This document shows positions 23,637 to 32,735 of a stretch of 64,000 nt of DNA, piece by piece. Each line of letters opens with the position of its first letter. Position 1 is the first letter of the stretch. A program made the position numbers and the translations under genes. The notes beneath the pieces are model-generated. The model was not told where the DNA came from. It did no database searches and worked only from the letters and a program-made list of their open reading frames with translations. Source of the DNA: an uncultured Prevotella sp. (GTDB taxonomy: Bacteria > Bacteroidota > Bacteroidia > Bacteroidales > Bacteroidaceae); assembly GCA_947164965.1 (NCBI GenBank), contig CAMUYR010000002.1:167885-231884 (forward strand). Reading direction: 5' to 3'.

Positions 23637-23680
23637 AAAATTAATTTATAACGCGTTATTAAAATTCCAATTAGGATGCA

Positions 23681-23688
23681 AAAGTACA
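23681..23688 (-). promoter_or_regulatory. promoter of the purH-mre operon
   Basis: TACTTTTG on the minus strand, about 45 nt upstream of the ATG at 23636. The leader includes the palindrome TAACGCGTTA. Confidence 0.6.
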
Positions 23689-23818
23689 AAAAAGACTTCA
23701 TACCACCATAAGTTTCTTCCAAAAAATTTTTTCTTTATTAATAATTAATAATGTATATCAATTTACGATGCCCAGAAAAATTATCAGATAATTATTCGTT
23801 AGTATGAGAAAATTATCG

Positions 23819-23826
23819 TACCTTTG
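23819..23826 (+). promoter_or_regulatory. promoter of the FadL-like gene
   Basis: TACCTTTG on the plus strand lies 30 nt upstream of the ATG at 23857. Confidence 0.7.
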
Positions 23827-23856
23827 CAGCCGTAACCATCAAACCCACAGATAGAT

Positions 23857-25203
23857 ATGAAAAGAAGAATTCTACTCTTGGCGGTTATCGCCACCATCTT
23901 CGCCTCAGCAAAAGCAGGCGGACTGATGACCAACACAAATTATCACATTGCTTTCGATCGCATGATGGCGCGAGGTGCCAGTTTTGACATTGACGCTGCC
24001 TACTCCAACCCTGCCGGTCTGGCATGGGGACAAGAAGGTTTCCAATTGTCTCTCAACTTCCAGAAGCCATGGCAGTATCGTGACATTGATATGAATTCGC
24101 CTATGGTACAAAAATTTGAGGGTAAAGCATCAGCCCCCATCGTGCCAGCCCTGTTTGCCTCCTACAAACATAACCGCTGGGCGCTGTCTGCCATGATTGG
24201 CATTGTAGGCAGTGGCGGCTTCGTAGAATATAAGGAAGGTGTGCCCATGTTCAACGTGGTGCTGGCTGGTATGTTCGCACAGAAAGGTATTGCTCCGAAC
24301 ACCTATCAGCTCAACTCGGAGATGAAGGGTAAGCAGTATATTTATGGCGGACAACTGAACTTCACTTATAAGCTTACTGATTTCCTGTCAGTTGCCGCTG
24401 GTCTGCGCGCCAACTACTACGATGGATACTATCGCGGACACGTGAGAGCTGAGAACCATCCCCTATTGGGCAATCTTGCTTCACTGGAACTTGATGTTGA
24501 CCAGCGTGGTTGGGGATTCACGCCACTCATCAGCGTGAACTATCATCAAGGTCCACTCACTCTGACTGCCCGCTATGAGTTCCGTACCAAGATTGACGTG
24601 CCCAACAAGACCAACGTGCTGAATGCTGCGCTGGGACCTGGCGTAATGGCACTTCTCCAACAAGCCGACCCGTCGGGTGCCACCATTGCGGGCATTAACC
24701 AAACGCTGGGAGCCAAAATGAAGCCCTATATGGACGGTGAGCGTACACGCTACGACATGCCAGCTCTGCTCAGTGTGGCAGCCGGCTATGAGTTCAGTCC
24801 ATCTGTACGTGCCACCTTGGAATACCACTTCTTCGACGACAAGAACGCCAAGATGGCTAATGACCGCCAGAAGACCCTCTCGCATGGCACTCATGAATTC
24901 CTTGCCGGTATCGAGGGAGATATCAACGACCGTTGGACAGTAAGTTGCGGTGTTCAGCGTACCGACTATGGTGTTACCGACGACTATCAGCTGAACACGT
25001 CGTTTGCATGCGACAGCTATAGCGTAGGCTTGGGATTTGCCGTCAAGCTGAACGAGAAACTGAGACTGAACGCAGGCTACTTCACCAGCATCTACGACGA
25101 CTACACCAAGCAGTGTAATGCCACCCGTGACGGCTACAACGGACAAGAGGTATACTCGCGCACTAACCATGTGATTGGTGTCGGTCTCGACGTTAAGTTC
25201 TAA
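23857..25203 (+). CDS. OmpP1/FadL-family outer-membrane transport protein
   Basis: An outer-membrane beta barrel of 448 aa for hydrophobic compounds. It has a signal peptide (residues 1-20, ending ASAKA) and the FadL hallmark DAAYSNPAGLAW near residue 46. The rest shows alternating amphipathic strands, with a charged periplasmic turn pattern and a final strand ending in an aromatic residue (GVGLDVKF). The substrate is unknown; fatty acids or aromatics are usual for the family. It is monocistronic, with its own promoter and a 17-bp terminator stem downstream. Confidence 0.88.
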   Translation: MKRRILLLAVIATIFASAKAGGLMTNTNYHIAFDRMMARGASFDIDAAYSNPAGLAWGQEGFQLSLNFQKPWQYRDIDMNSPMVQKFEGKASAPIVPALFASYKHNRWALSAMIGIVGSGGFVEYKEGVPMFNVVLAGMFAQKGIAPNTYQLNSEMKGKQYIYGGQLNFTYKLTDFLSVAAGLRANYYDGYYRGHVRAENHPLLGNLASLELDVDQRGWGFTPLISVNYHQGPLTLTARYEFRTKIDVPNKTNVLNAALGPGVMALLQQADPSGATIAGINQTLGAKMKPYMDGERTRYDMPALLSVAAGYEFSPSVRATLEYHFFDDKNAKMANDRQKTLSHGTHEFLAGIEGDINDRWTVSCGVQRTDYGVTDDYQLNTSFACDSYSVGLGFAVKLNEKLRLNAGYFTSIYDDYTKQCNATRDGYNGQEVYSRTNHVIGVGLDVKF

Positions 25204-25215
25204 AAAAGAAACATT

Positions 25216-25255
25216 AAAGAAAGCCCTGCAAATGTTTGTTTGCAGGGCTTTCTTT
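25216..25255. terminator. bidirectional terminator between FadL-like gene and tRNA-Met
   Basis: AAAGAAAGCCCTGCAAA pairs perfectly with TTTGCAGGGCTTTCTTT (17 bp, 6-nt loop). The A- and T-rich ends suit both strands, and it begins 1 nt after the tRNA 3' end. Confidence 0.9.
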
Positions 25256-25256
25256 G

Positions 25257-25330
25257 TAGCGGGAGCCGGGATTGAACCGGCGACCTCATGATTATGAATC
25301 ATGCGCTCTAACCAGCTGAGCTATCCCGCC
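25257..25330 (-). tRNA. tRNA-Met (anticodon CAT)
   Basis: The minus strand gives a 74-nt cloverleaf: acceptor GGCGGGA/TCCCGCT with a terminal G-U, D arm GCTCAGCTGGTTAGAGC, anticodon arm CATGA-TTCATAA-TCATG with CAT, T arm GCCGG-TTCAATC-CCGGC, and discriminator A. CCA is not encoded. The G1-U72 wobble and D arm look like elongator Met rather than initiator; a tRNA-Ile2 with modified CAT cannot be excluded. Confidence 0.95.
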
Positions 25331-25423
25331 ATCATTTTTATTTTGCGGGTGCAAAGGTAATACATTTTTTTCTACTTCCAAAACTTTTTTGCAAAAAAAC
25401 TTTCAGATTCCGATTTTTTTTTG

Positions 25424-25431
25424 TATTTTTG
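25424..25431 (+). promoter_or_regulatory. promoter of the START-like gene
   Basis: TATTTTTG on the plus strand lies 42 nt before the ATG at 25474. Confidence 0.6.
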
Positions 25432-25473
25432 CGGTGTTATTATACAAATGACTAACCTTTTAATAAGACATCT

Positions 25474-25872
25474 ATGCAAAAATTAACCCTTGAATACCCT
25501 CTGTCCACCAAATCAACAAAGCTGGTGTGGGACATGATTGGCAATGCAGCAGGACTGCAAAAGTGGCTGGCAGATCAGGTCGTAGAAGGTGAAGACACCC
25601 TGACATTTACCTGGGGGCAACCTTGGACAGAACGCGATACGAAGACTTCGCGGATTCTGGAAATAGAGAAGCAAGACCATATCCGCATGCTATGGGACTA
25701 TCACGAGGACACCCCCGAATGTTATTGGGAGATAAGGATTGGCCAGAGCGACCTGACAGGGAATCTGTCGCTGCTTATTACCGATTATGCTGCAGATGAC
25801 GAAGAAGAAACTGACTTGCGAGGCATTTGGGACGATAATTTTGAGCGTCTGCACAGGGTCAGCGGCTTCTGA
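25474..25872 (+). CDS. START-like / AHSA1-type domain protein
   Basis: A cytoplasmic protein of 132 aa with the SRPBCC (START-like) fold. The N-terminal strand MQKLTLEYPLST is followed by a helix (KLVWDMIGNAAGLQKWLAD), then the strands TLTFTWGQPWTERDTKTSRI and a C-terminal helix GIWDDNFERLHRV. Bacteroidetes carry this single-domain form widely. The ligand is unknown. It precedes the LptF/G permease gene, which has its own promoter. Confidence 0.82.
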   Translation: MQKLTLEYPLSTKSTKLVWDMIGNAAGLQKWLADQVVEGEDTLTFTWGQPWTERDTKTSRILEIEKQDHIRMLWDYHEDTPECYWEIRIGQSDLTGNLSLLITDYAADDEEETDLRGIWDDNFERLHRVSGF

Positions 25873-25940
25873 TAGAATAAAAAAAACAAAAAATAGCTGA
25901 ATTAAAAGGAGAAAGAATGGCATCTTTCACCTTTTTTATG

Positions 25941-25948
25941 TACCTTTG
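25941..25948 (+). promoter_or_regulatory. promoter of the LptF/G gene
   Basis: TACCTTTG ends 9 nt before the ATG at 25957, so the mRNA would start within about 4 nt of the start codon (near-leaderless). Confidence 0.65.
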
Positions 25949-25956
25949 CAGCCTGA

Positions 25957-27888
25957 ATGATGTTTCGTATTAAGAAGTTAGACATATTTATTGCCAAGCA
26001 ATTTGGACTGTTGTTTTTTGCAACATTCTTCATCTGCCAGTTTGTGTTGATGATGCAGTTTTTGTGGCGATATGTGGACGAGCTGATAGGTAAAGGCTTG
26101 TCGCTAACTGTTTTAGCCCAGTTCTTCTGGTATATGGGCTTAATGCTGATGCCTCAGGCTTTCCCCCTTGCCATCCTGTTGTCGTCGCTTATCGCTTTTG
26201 GCAACCTGGGTGAGAGTTCGGAGTTGACAGCCATTAAGGCCGCAGGCATCTCTCTGATGCAAGCCATGCGATCACTCATTGTTATCACGATTGCCATCAG
26301 CTGTATGTCGTTCTACTTTCAGGAATACATTGGTCCAAAGGCTTTCATCTCGTTCCAACAATTACTCATTTCCATGAAACAGAAGAATCCTGAGGTAGAA
26401 ATACCAGAAGGCATCTTCTACGACGGAATACCTGGTTCTAACCTCTATGTTCAACAGAAAAACATGGAAACGGGAACACTCTATGGAATCATGATATACC
26501 GCATGAATGGTGGCTACGAAGATGCAGCCGTCATCCTGGCGGATTCCGGACGCATACAGGCTACGGCAGAAAAGAAGCACATGGTGCTGACGCTTTATAG
26601 CGGAGAATGGTTTGAGAACATGAGGCAAGGCGGAATGGGCGTAGCAACTAATGTTCCATACAGAAGAGAGACCTTTTCTACAAAACGCATTGTCTTAGAT
26701 TTCGACAGCGGATTCGATATGGCTGAGGTAGGAGGCATCTCGTCTGACGCCCGTTCGAAGAGCATGGAAAAGATTCTTCACGATTTGGATTCTATACGTG
26801 AATTCAACGATTCTGTTGGTCACCAGTTCTATGCAGAAGGCAGACGATACACGTTTGAAAGGCCTTCTCTGAAGAAAGCGGACTCCACTAAACTGATGAA
26901 CAAGGCCATGATAGCCAGTCTTGACATTGACTCGATATACCTGAAACTGACGGGTGAGCAGAAGCAGTCTGCCATGATGCAAGCATCGAATGAAGTTCAA
27001 AGTGCTGTCAACGATTTGGAGTTTAAGGCCGACTATTCGTTCTATCTGAACCGCGAAGACCGCATGCACCAGATGGAGGCAATCAACAAGATTACGCTAT
27101 CGCTCTCATGTCTTATCTTCTTCTTTATCGGAGCGCCCTTAGGTGCTATCATCCGAAAAGGTGGTTTGGGCGTACCTGTCATCATCAGCGTCTTGGTGTT
27201 CATCGTGTTCTATATTCTAGATAGTACGGGCATGAAGATGGCCCGTGACGACAACTGGACTGTATGGTTTGGCAAGCTACTCGGTACAGCTGTACTCTCG
27301 CCTATCGCCGTCTTCTTTACCTATAAAGCTAATAACGATTCAGTGGTATTTAACATCGATCTCTATAAACAAATGATCATTCGCATGCTGGGACTGCGAC
27401 AGAAACGGCATATCGCCATCAAAGAAGTTATCATCGAAGACCCAAAGTATCTGGACGATGCAGAAATGCTGCAAACCATCAATGCAGATATCGAACAATA
27501 CGGGGCAGAACATCATCTGCTGCGCTGGCCAAATCCCATCAAGGTTTTCTTCCGTCCTGGTGATGACCATGAAATAGATATTATCAACAAGAAGTTGGAG
27601 AGAACCATTGAAGACCTTTCGTACACGAAGAACCACTATGTGATGACGGACTTGAACCACTATCCCGTTATTGCCACCCACGCCCATACAAGGCCTTTCA
27701 GACAGAAGTGGCTGAACATTGTAACGGGACTGTTCCTACCAACAGGCATCTTCTTTTATTTCCGCATGATTAGGTTCCGTATTCGTCTATACAGGGATTT
27801 GCAGAACATCTTAAAAGTCAGCAAACGACTCATACCGAAAATCAACGAATTGGGACTCATTCAAGCCAACAAGCAAAAAACAACATAA
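25957..27888 (+). CDS. LptF/LptG-family lipopolysaccharide export permease
   Basis: A membrane component of the Lpt machine that extracts lipopolysaccharide from the inner membrane. It has N-terminal spans (residues 16-36, 55-85, 103-122) with KKLDIFIAKQFG and NLGESSELTAIKAAGISLMQ, the coupling-helix signature. A large periplasmic domain (about 125-370) is followed by three more spans, including SCLIFFFIGAPLGAIIRKGG. At 643 aa it is much longer than E. coli LptF/G because of a C-terminal extension of some 170 aa, as is usual in Bacteroidetes. A second ATG directly follows the first. Confidence 0.92.
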   Translation: MMFRIKKLDIFIAKQFGLLFFATFFICQFVLMMQFLWRYVDELIGKGLSLTVLAQFFWYMGLMLMPQAFPLAILLSSLIAFGNLGESSELTAIKAAGISLMQAMRSLIVITIAISCMSFYFQEYIGPKAFISFQQLLISMKQKNPEVEIPEGIFYDGIPGSNLYVQQKNMETGTLYGIMIYRMNGGYEDAAVILADSGRIQATAEKKHMVLTLYSGEWFENMRQGGMGVATNVPYRRETFSTKRIVLDFDSGFDMAEVGGISSDARSKSMEKILHDLDSIREFNDSVGHQFYAEGRRYTFERPSLKKADSTKLMNKAMIASLDIDSIYLKLTGEQKQSAMMQASNEVQSAVNDLEFKADYSFYLNREDRMHQMEAINKITLSLSCLIFFFIGAPLGAIIRKGGLGVPVIISVLVFIVFYILDSTGMKMARDDNWTVWFGKLLGTAVLSPIAVFFTYKANNDSVVFNIDLYKQMIIRMLGLRQKRHIAIKEVIIEDPKYLDDAEMLQTINADIEQYGAEHHLLRWPNPIKVFFRPGDDHEIDIINKKLERTIEDLSYTKNHYVMTDLNHYPVIATHAHTRPFRQKWLNIVTGLFLPTGIFFYFRMIRFRIRLYRDLQNILKVSKRLIPKINELGLIQANKQKTT

Positions 27889-27922
27889 CTACTATATATA
27901 ATATAATAAGGTGTAAAGTCAT

Positions 27923-29134
27923 ATGGAAGAACTGAAACTGAACACAATCGAAGAGGCGCTATCAGATTTCCAAGAAGGAAAATTCGTCATCGTGGTAGAC
28001 GACGAAGACCGGGAAAATGAGGGAGATCTGATATGTGCCGCAGAAAAAATAACGCCAGAGATGGTGAATTTCATGTTAAAGAATGCCCGTGGCGTCCTTT
28101 GTGCACCAGTGACCATTAGCAGAGCAGCAGAACTAGACCTACCCCACCAGGTACAAGACAACACCTCACTGCTGGGTACTCCCTTCACTGTCACCATCGA
28201 CAAGATAGAAGGCTGTTCAACAGGTGTGAGTGCTCACGACCGCGCTGCCACTATCCGTGCATTGGCGGATCCTAATTCTACTGCAAAGACTTTTGGACGC
28301 CCTGGACACATCAGCCCACTCTATGCTCAAGATAACGGCGTGCTTCGCCGTTCCGGACATACAGAAGCAGCTATTGACCTCTGCAAACTGACTGGTCTTT
28401 TCCCTGCTGGTGCTCTCATAGAAATCATGAACGATGACGGAACAATGGCCCGCATGCCTCAACTGGTAGAATTTGCAAACAAGCACCAGCTCAAGATTAT
28501 CACCATCAAAGATATGATTGCCTACCGGTTAAAGAAAGAAAGTCTGGTAGAACAAGGCGTAGAGGCTGACATGCCCACAGAATACGGACATTTCCGTATT
28601 ATCCCATTCAAGCAGAAAAGCAATGGACAAGAGCATTTTGCTCTCATCAAAGGTGAGTGGAAAGAAGGCGAGCCCGTCTTGGTAAGAGTACACTCTAGCT
28701 GTGCTACCGGTGACATCCTGGGTTCGAAGCGTTGTGATTGTGGAGAACAACTACACCGCTCCATGCAGATGATAGAGGAAGAAGGCAAGGGAGTTATAGT
28801 ATACATGCAACAGGAAGGCAGAGGCATTGGACTTATGAACAAGTTAGCAGCCTATAAACTTCAGGAAGAAGGCTATGACACCGTGGATGCCAATCTGTGC
28901 CTTGGCTTTAAAGCCGATGAGCGCGACTATGGATGCGGCGCTCAAATTCTGCGCAAGTTAGGAGTACAGAAAATGAAACTTATGACTAATAACCCTGTGA
29001 AACGTGTAGGATTAGAGGCATATGGTCTGGAAATAACAGAGATTGTACCCATTGAAATAAAGCCAAACGAGTACAATTTACGCTATTTGAAAACAAAGAA
29101 AGACCGAATGGGACATCATCTTCATTTAAAATAA
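27923..29134 (+). CDS. ribBA: bifunctional DHBP synthase / GTP cyclohydrolase II
   Basis: It makes both riboflavin precursors: 3,4-dihydroxy-2-butanone 4-phosphate from ribulose 5-phosphate, and the pyrimidine from GTP. The RibB domain (1-205) has [12 protein letters not shown] and [11 protein letters not shown]. The RibA domain (206-403) has [20 protein letters not shown] with its zinc cysteines, and [10 protein letters not shown]. The length of 403 aa is typical. No FMN riboswitch is seen in the short gap upstream, so it is probably co-transcribed with the lpt gene. Confidence 0.96.
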   Translation: MEELKLNTIEEALSDFQEGKFVIVVDDEDRENEGDLICAAEKITPEMVNFMLKNARGVLCAPVTISRAAELDLPHQVQDNTSLLGTPFTVTIDKIEGCSTGVSAHDRAATIRALADPNSTAKTFGRPGHISPLYAQDNGVLRRSGHTEAAIDLCKLTGLFPAGALIEIMNDDGTMARMPQLVEFANKHQLKIITIKDMIAYRLKKESLVEQGVEADMPTEYGHFRIIPFKQKSNGQEHFALIKGEWKEGEPVLVRVHSSCATGDILGSKRCDCGEQLHRSMQMIEEEGKGVIVYMQQEGRGIGLMNKLAAYKLQEEGYDTVDANLCLGFKADERDYGCGAQILRKLGVQKMKLMTNNPVKRVGLEAYGLEITEIVPIEIKPNEYNLRYLKTKKDRMGHHLHLK

Positions 29135-29178
29135 ATAAAAAAGTGACGCTATTATTCGTTTAAAAAGAATAAAATACG

Positions 29179-29186
29179 TACTTTTG
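29179..29186 (+). promoter_or_regulatory. promoter of the aminotransferase gene
   Basis: TACTTTTG lies 28 nt upstream of the ATG at 29215. Confidence 0.65.
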
Positions 29187-29214
29187 CAGCTAAATATATA
29201 CAAAAAGAACATTT

Positions 29215-30411
29215 ATGGCACAATTATCCGACCGTTTGCAGCGACTCTCACCATCAGCAACACTGGCGATGTCGCAGAAAAGTTCTGAAATGAAAGCTCA
29301 AGGCATCGACGTCATCAATATGAGCGTCGGAGAACCTGATTTCAACACCCCTGATCATATCAAGAAGGCAGCTAAGCTGGCTATTGACGAGAACTATTCC
29401 CGCTATTCACCAGTACCTGGATATCCTGACTTGCGTCAGGCCATTGCCAGGAAACTGGAACGCGAAAATCATCTGCACTACACACCTGCTGAGATCTTAG
29501 TATCCAATGGTGCCAAGCAAAGTGTCTGCAATACCGTCATGGCATTAGTCAACCCCGGTGATGAGGTTATTATTCCTGCTCCATACTGGGTCAGCTATCC
29601 TCAGATGGTGAAATTGGCCGGTGGAGAACCCGTCATTGTTGAAGCCGGATTCGAACAGAACTTCAAGATGACTGCAGAACAGCTGGAAGCTGCCATTACC
29701 CCACGCACCCGCATGCTGATTCTTTGTTCACCCAGCAACCCAACAGGTAGTGTCTATTCTAAGGAAGAACTAGAGTCACTAGCTCAGGTGATTAAGAAGC
29801 ACGATGACCTTTTTGTGCTGGCCGACGAAATCTACGAACATATCAACTATATTGGCAAACACGAGAGCATTGCACAATTTAAGGGTATGAAGGAGCGGTC
29901 AATCATCGTCAACGGTGTTAGCAAGGCTTACGCCATGACCGGTTGGCGTATTGGATACATCGCCGCACCAGAATGGATCGTAAAAGGCTGCAATAAACTA
30001 CAGGGACAATACACTAGCGGACCATGCTCTGTCAGTCAGAAGGCTGCAGAATTTGCGTATACTGCCAGTCAAGAATGTGTGGAAGAAATGCGCAAGGCAT
30101 TTGAGCGTCGTCGCAACCTGATAGTTAAGTTAGCTCAGCAGATTCCTGGCTTGGAGGTTAATATTCCTGAGGGTGCATTCTACCTCTTCCCCAAATGTTC
30201 AAGTTTCTACGGCAAGAAGACCCCAGAGGGTCAAACCATCCAGAACAGCACTGACCTTGCCATGTATCTGCTCGAAAAAGGACATGTCGCAACCGTCGGC
30301 GGAGATGCTTTCGGTGACCCCGAATGTTTCCGTATGAGTTATGCTACAAGTGACGAAAATATCGAAGAAGCAATGCGTCGTATAGGTGAAGCACTGGCAG
30401 AATTAAGGTAA
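29215..30411 (+). CDS. aspC: class I PLP-dependent aminotransferase (aspartate type)
   Basis: A fold-type I aminotransferase of the I-beta aspartate family (398 aa). Landmarks are MSVGEPDFNTPDHI, the substrate loop YSPVPGYPDLRQAIA, CSPSNPTGSVYSKEEL, ADEIYEHINY and the PLP-lysine motif NGVSKAYAMTGWRIGY, followed by RMSYATSDENIEEA. Aspartate-oxoglutarate transamination is the likely reaction, with prephenate or other acceptors possible. It is monocistronic by spacing, with its own promoter. Confidence 0.92.
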   Translation: MAQLSDRLQRLSPSATLAMSQKSSEMKAQGIDVINMSVGEPDFNTPDHIKKAAKLAIDENYSRYSPVPGYPDLRQAIARKLERENHLHYTPAEILVSNGAKQSVCNTVMALVNPGDEVIIPAPYWVSYPQMVKLAGGEPVIVEAGFEQNFKMTAEQLEAAITPRTRMLILCSPSNPTGSVYSKEELESLAQVIKKHDDLFVLADEIYEHINYIGKHESIAQFKGMKERSIIVNGVSKAYAMTGWRIGYIAAPEWIVKGCNKLQGQYTSGPCSVSQKAAEFAYTASQECVEEMRKAFERRRNLIVKLAQQIPGLEVNIPEGAFYLFPKCSSFYGKKTPEGQTIQNSTDLAMYLLEKGHVATVGGDAFGDPECFRMSYATSDENIEEAMRRIGEALAELR

Positions 30412-30470
30412 TTTTGAGAAATATCAAGTTAAAAGTTCTTAATTAGGCGATTTCTACGTCCTAATTTGCT

Positions 30471-30478
30471 ATCTTTGC
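30471..30478 (+). promoter_or_regulatory. promoter of the exbB-tonB operon
   Basis: TATCTTTG lies about 68 nt before the exbB ATG; the A/T-rich leader contains no Shine-Dalgarno. Confidence 0.65.
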
Positions 30479-30545
30479 CAGACAATTTAGAATAAAAACA
30501 TAACAAACTCAATTCATTTAATAACTAAAAAATTAAATTTTCATT

Positions 30546-31376
30546 ATGGCAACAACAACAAAGGCTGCAGCCCCAGCCAAGAAAAATTCGGGCTTCCAGG
30601 GTGTTAAAGCTGCATGGATTATCCTCGTAATTTGTGCTATCGCAGGTTACAGTGTATGGTATTTCGTTATGGGTAACCCCGACAACTTCGTTGGTGGCGA
30701 TCGTAGCGGTCATCCAGCAAACCTGTTAGGTACAGTGTATAAGGGAGGTTTCGTTGTAGGTTTGATCCTGACCCTTCTCTTCACCGTTATCTGTTTGGGT
30801 ATCGAGCGTTTCTTCGCTATCAAGAGTGCTTCTGGTAAGATTAATCTGGCTAAGTTCACCGCTGACGTGAAGGCTCTTATCAAGGACCAGAAGTTTGCTG
30901 AGGCTGACGCTCTCTGCGACAAGATGCAGGGTTCTGTAGCTAACGTTGTTAAATCTTCTATTAAGATGTACCAGACCGTTGAGGGTGACAGCACTCTGAA
31001 GAAGGCTGCTAAGATCGCTAAGATTCAACAGGCTCACGAAGAGGCCACTCAGCTTGAGATGCCTACTCTCCAGATGAACATGCCTATGGTTGCTACTATC
31101 GTATCTCTGGGTACCCTGACCGCTCTGTTCGGTACTGTGCTCGGTATGATCGGATCATTCCAGGCTCTGTCTGCTGGTGGTGGTGCTGACTCTATGGCTC
31201 TGTCTGCCGGTATTTCTGAGGCTCTTGTGAACACAGCATCTGGTATTTTGACCTCTTGGGTTGCTACCGTTGTTTACAACTTCTTCTCTAACAAGATCGA
31301 CAAGCTGACCTACGCTCTCGACGAGATTGGTTACACCATCGCAGCTACTTACGATTCTAACCACACTGAGGCTTAA
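30546..31376 (+). CDS. exbB: MotA/TolQ/ExbB proton channel protein
   Basis: An inner-membrane stator that uses proton flow to energise TonB. It is 276 aa with an N-terminal span AAWIILVICAIAGYSVWYF, a second (VGLILTLLFTVICLGIERFF) and a C-terminal pair with TIVSLGTLTALFGTVLGMIG and NTASGILTSWVATVVYNFF, the family signature. It heads a plus-strand operon with two exbD genes and tonB. The codons are strongly biased to GCT and TCT compared with neighbours, suggesting high expression. Confidence 0.93.
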   Translation: MATTTKAAAPAKKNSGFQGVKAAWIILVICAIAGYSVWYFVMGNPDNFVGGDRSGHPANLLGTVYKGGFVVGLILTLLFTVICLGIERFFAIKSASGKINLAKFTADVKALIKDQKFAEADALCDKMQGSVANVVKSSIKMYQTVEGDSTLKKAAKIAKIQQAHEEATQLEMPTLQMNMPMVATIVSLGTLTALFGTVLGMIGSFQALSAGGGADSMALSAGISEALVNTASGILTSWVATVVYNFFSNKIDKLTYALDEIGYTIAATYDSNHTEA

Positions 31377-31419
31377 TTTTCGGTCCATTCGCGTTTAAAA
31401 CCCTAAAAACCGTTTTAGA

Positions 31420-32037
31420 ATGGCTAAAATTAAGATACAGAAAAAAGACATCTGGATTGACATGACGCCAATGTCAGACGTGATGACGCTGCTTCTGTGC
31501 TTCTTTATGTTGACTTCAACATTCCTGACGCCAGAACCAGTGCAAGTCAACACGCCTAACTCGGTGTCTGAGGTCAAGATTCCTGAGCAAGATGTCCTCA
31601 ACATTCTGGTAACTCCAGAAGGTAGGATCTTCTTAGGAACAGAGAACAAGAACAACATGCAGGCTATGTTGGATGCGATGACGAACAAGTTCAACGTCAC
31701 GCTCAACGCTACCCAAATCAAGCACTTCCGCGAGGATGCTATGGTTGGTGCCTCCATGTCGCAGCTTGCTCAGTACCTCAGCCTCGATCAAGAAAAGATG
31801 GGCGAGGCCATCCAGAAGCTCGGTCTTCCGCTTGATAGCATCAACGGAGGCAAGAGCGAATTCCAGGAGTGGGTCAGCGAGGCCCGCAATGCGAATCCTG
31901 ACATCAGACTCGCCATTAAGTGCGACTCTAAGACTTCCTATGGTACTATCAAGAAGTTGATGTCAGAGCTTCAGGACATGAACGAGAACCGCTTCCAGCT
32001 TATCACGAATCTCGATGTTAAACGTTTAAACGACTAG
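31420..32037 (+). CDS. exbD: ExbD/TolR family protein, first copy
   Basis: A stator partner of ExbB of 205 aa. It has a short cytoplasmic tail, one span (MTPMSDVMTLLLCFFMLTST) with the conserved Asp of the proton path, and a periplasmic domain of 165 aa. The last 50 residues (RLAIKCDSKTSYGTIKKLMS) hold the ExbD fold; the middle is longer than in Proteobacteria. It lies 43 nt after exbB and 7 nt before the second exbD. Confidence 0.9.
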   Translation: MAKIKIQKKDIWIDMTPMSDVMTLLLCFFMLTSTFLTPEPVQVNTPNSVSEVKIPEQDVLNILVTPEGRIFLGTENKNNMQAMLDAMTNKFNVTLNATQIKHFREDAMVGASMSQLAQYLSLDQEKMGEAIQKLGLPLDSINGGKSEFQEWVSEARNANPDIRLAIKCDSKTSYGTIKKLMSELQDMNENRFQLITNLDVKRLND

Positions 32038-32044
32038 TAGTATT

Positions 32045-32710
32045 ATGGCAAAAAAGAATCTATCCAAGCAGAAGAAGATGGATACCCGCGTGAACTTCAC
32101 GCCAATGGTAGACATGATGATGCTTCTGATCACCTTCTTCATGCTGTGTACTACACTGGCCAAGCCGCAGGCTATGCAGCTGACCATGCCGTCTAACGAA
32201 GACACAAAGCAGCTGAATGAAGAACAGAAGCAGGTTACAAAGGCTTCTCATACCATTACCCTTTATCTGGGTGCTAACGATAAGGTTTGGTATATCGCAG
32301 GATTGCCCAACTACGACGATCCCTCATGCGTAAAGGAAACCAATTATGGTAAGGATGGTATTGAGAAGGTTCTCAATGAGCACACCACAGAGGAGGGCGT
32401 AAACCCTGTAGCAAAAATTAAGTTGGCTAAAAAGGAATTGGACGCAAAGAAGAACGCTTACAATTCCAAGATGACCGACGAGCAGTATCAAGAGGCACTG
32501 AAGAAGCTGAAGAAGGGTGAACTGCCCAGCGGTGAAAAAGTTCCAGCACTGACCGTCATCATCCGCCCACTGAATTCTGCTACCTATTCTAACATGGTAG
32601 CCGCTCTTGATGAGATGCTGATTAGCAATATTGATAAGTATGTCATTGACAATGTCGACAAGATGAGTGATGATGATAAGGCACTCATTGAGAAGGCAGG
32701 TGTCAAATGA
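32045..32710 (+). CDS. exbD: ExbD/TolR family protein, second copy
   Basis: A second ExbD of 221 aa: MDTRVNFTPMVDMMMLLITF gives the span and conserved Asp. A periplasmic domain follows with a charged insertion (residues 118-165, rich in Lys and Glu) before the C-terminal PALTVIIRPLNSATYSNMVA fold. Paired, non-identical ExbD proteins are usual in Bacteroidetes TonB operons and may form hetero-oligomers. It precedes tonB by 25 nt. Confidence 0.9.
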   Translation: MAKKNLSKQKKMDTRVNFTPMVDMMMLLITFFMLCTTLAKPQAMQLTMPSNEDTKQLNEEQKQVTKASHTITLYLGANDKVWYIAGLPNYDDPSCVKETNYGKDGIEKVLNEHTTEEGVNPVAKIKLAKKELDAKKNAYNSKMTDEQYQEALKKLKKGELPSGEKVPALTVIIRPLNSATYSNMVAALDEMLISNIDKYVIDNVDKMSDDDKALIEKAGVK

Positions 32711-32735
32711 TTAACCTCTAAAAAAGTAATAGACT

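Noticed and set aside
24481..25302. 273-codon minus-strand frame opposite the FadL-like gene
   Set aside because: It crosses the terminator and tRNA gene at its 5' end and mirrors the barrel gene; not coding.
27889..27922. FMN riboswitch before ribBA
   Set aside because: Only 34 nt separate it from the upstream gene, too short for the element.
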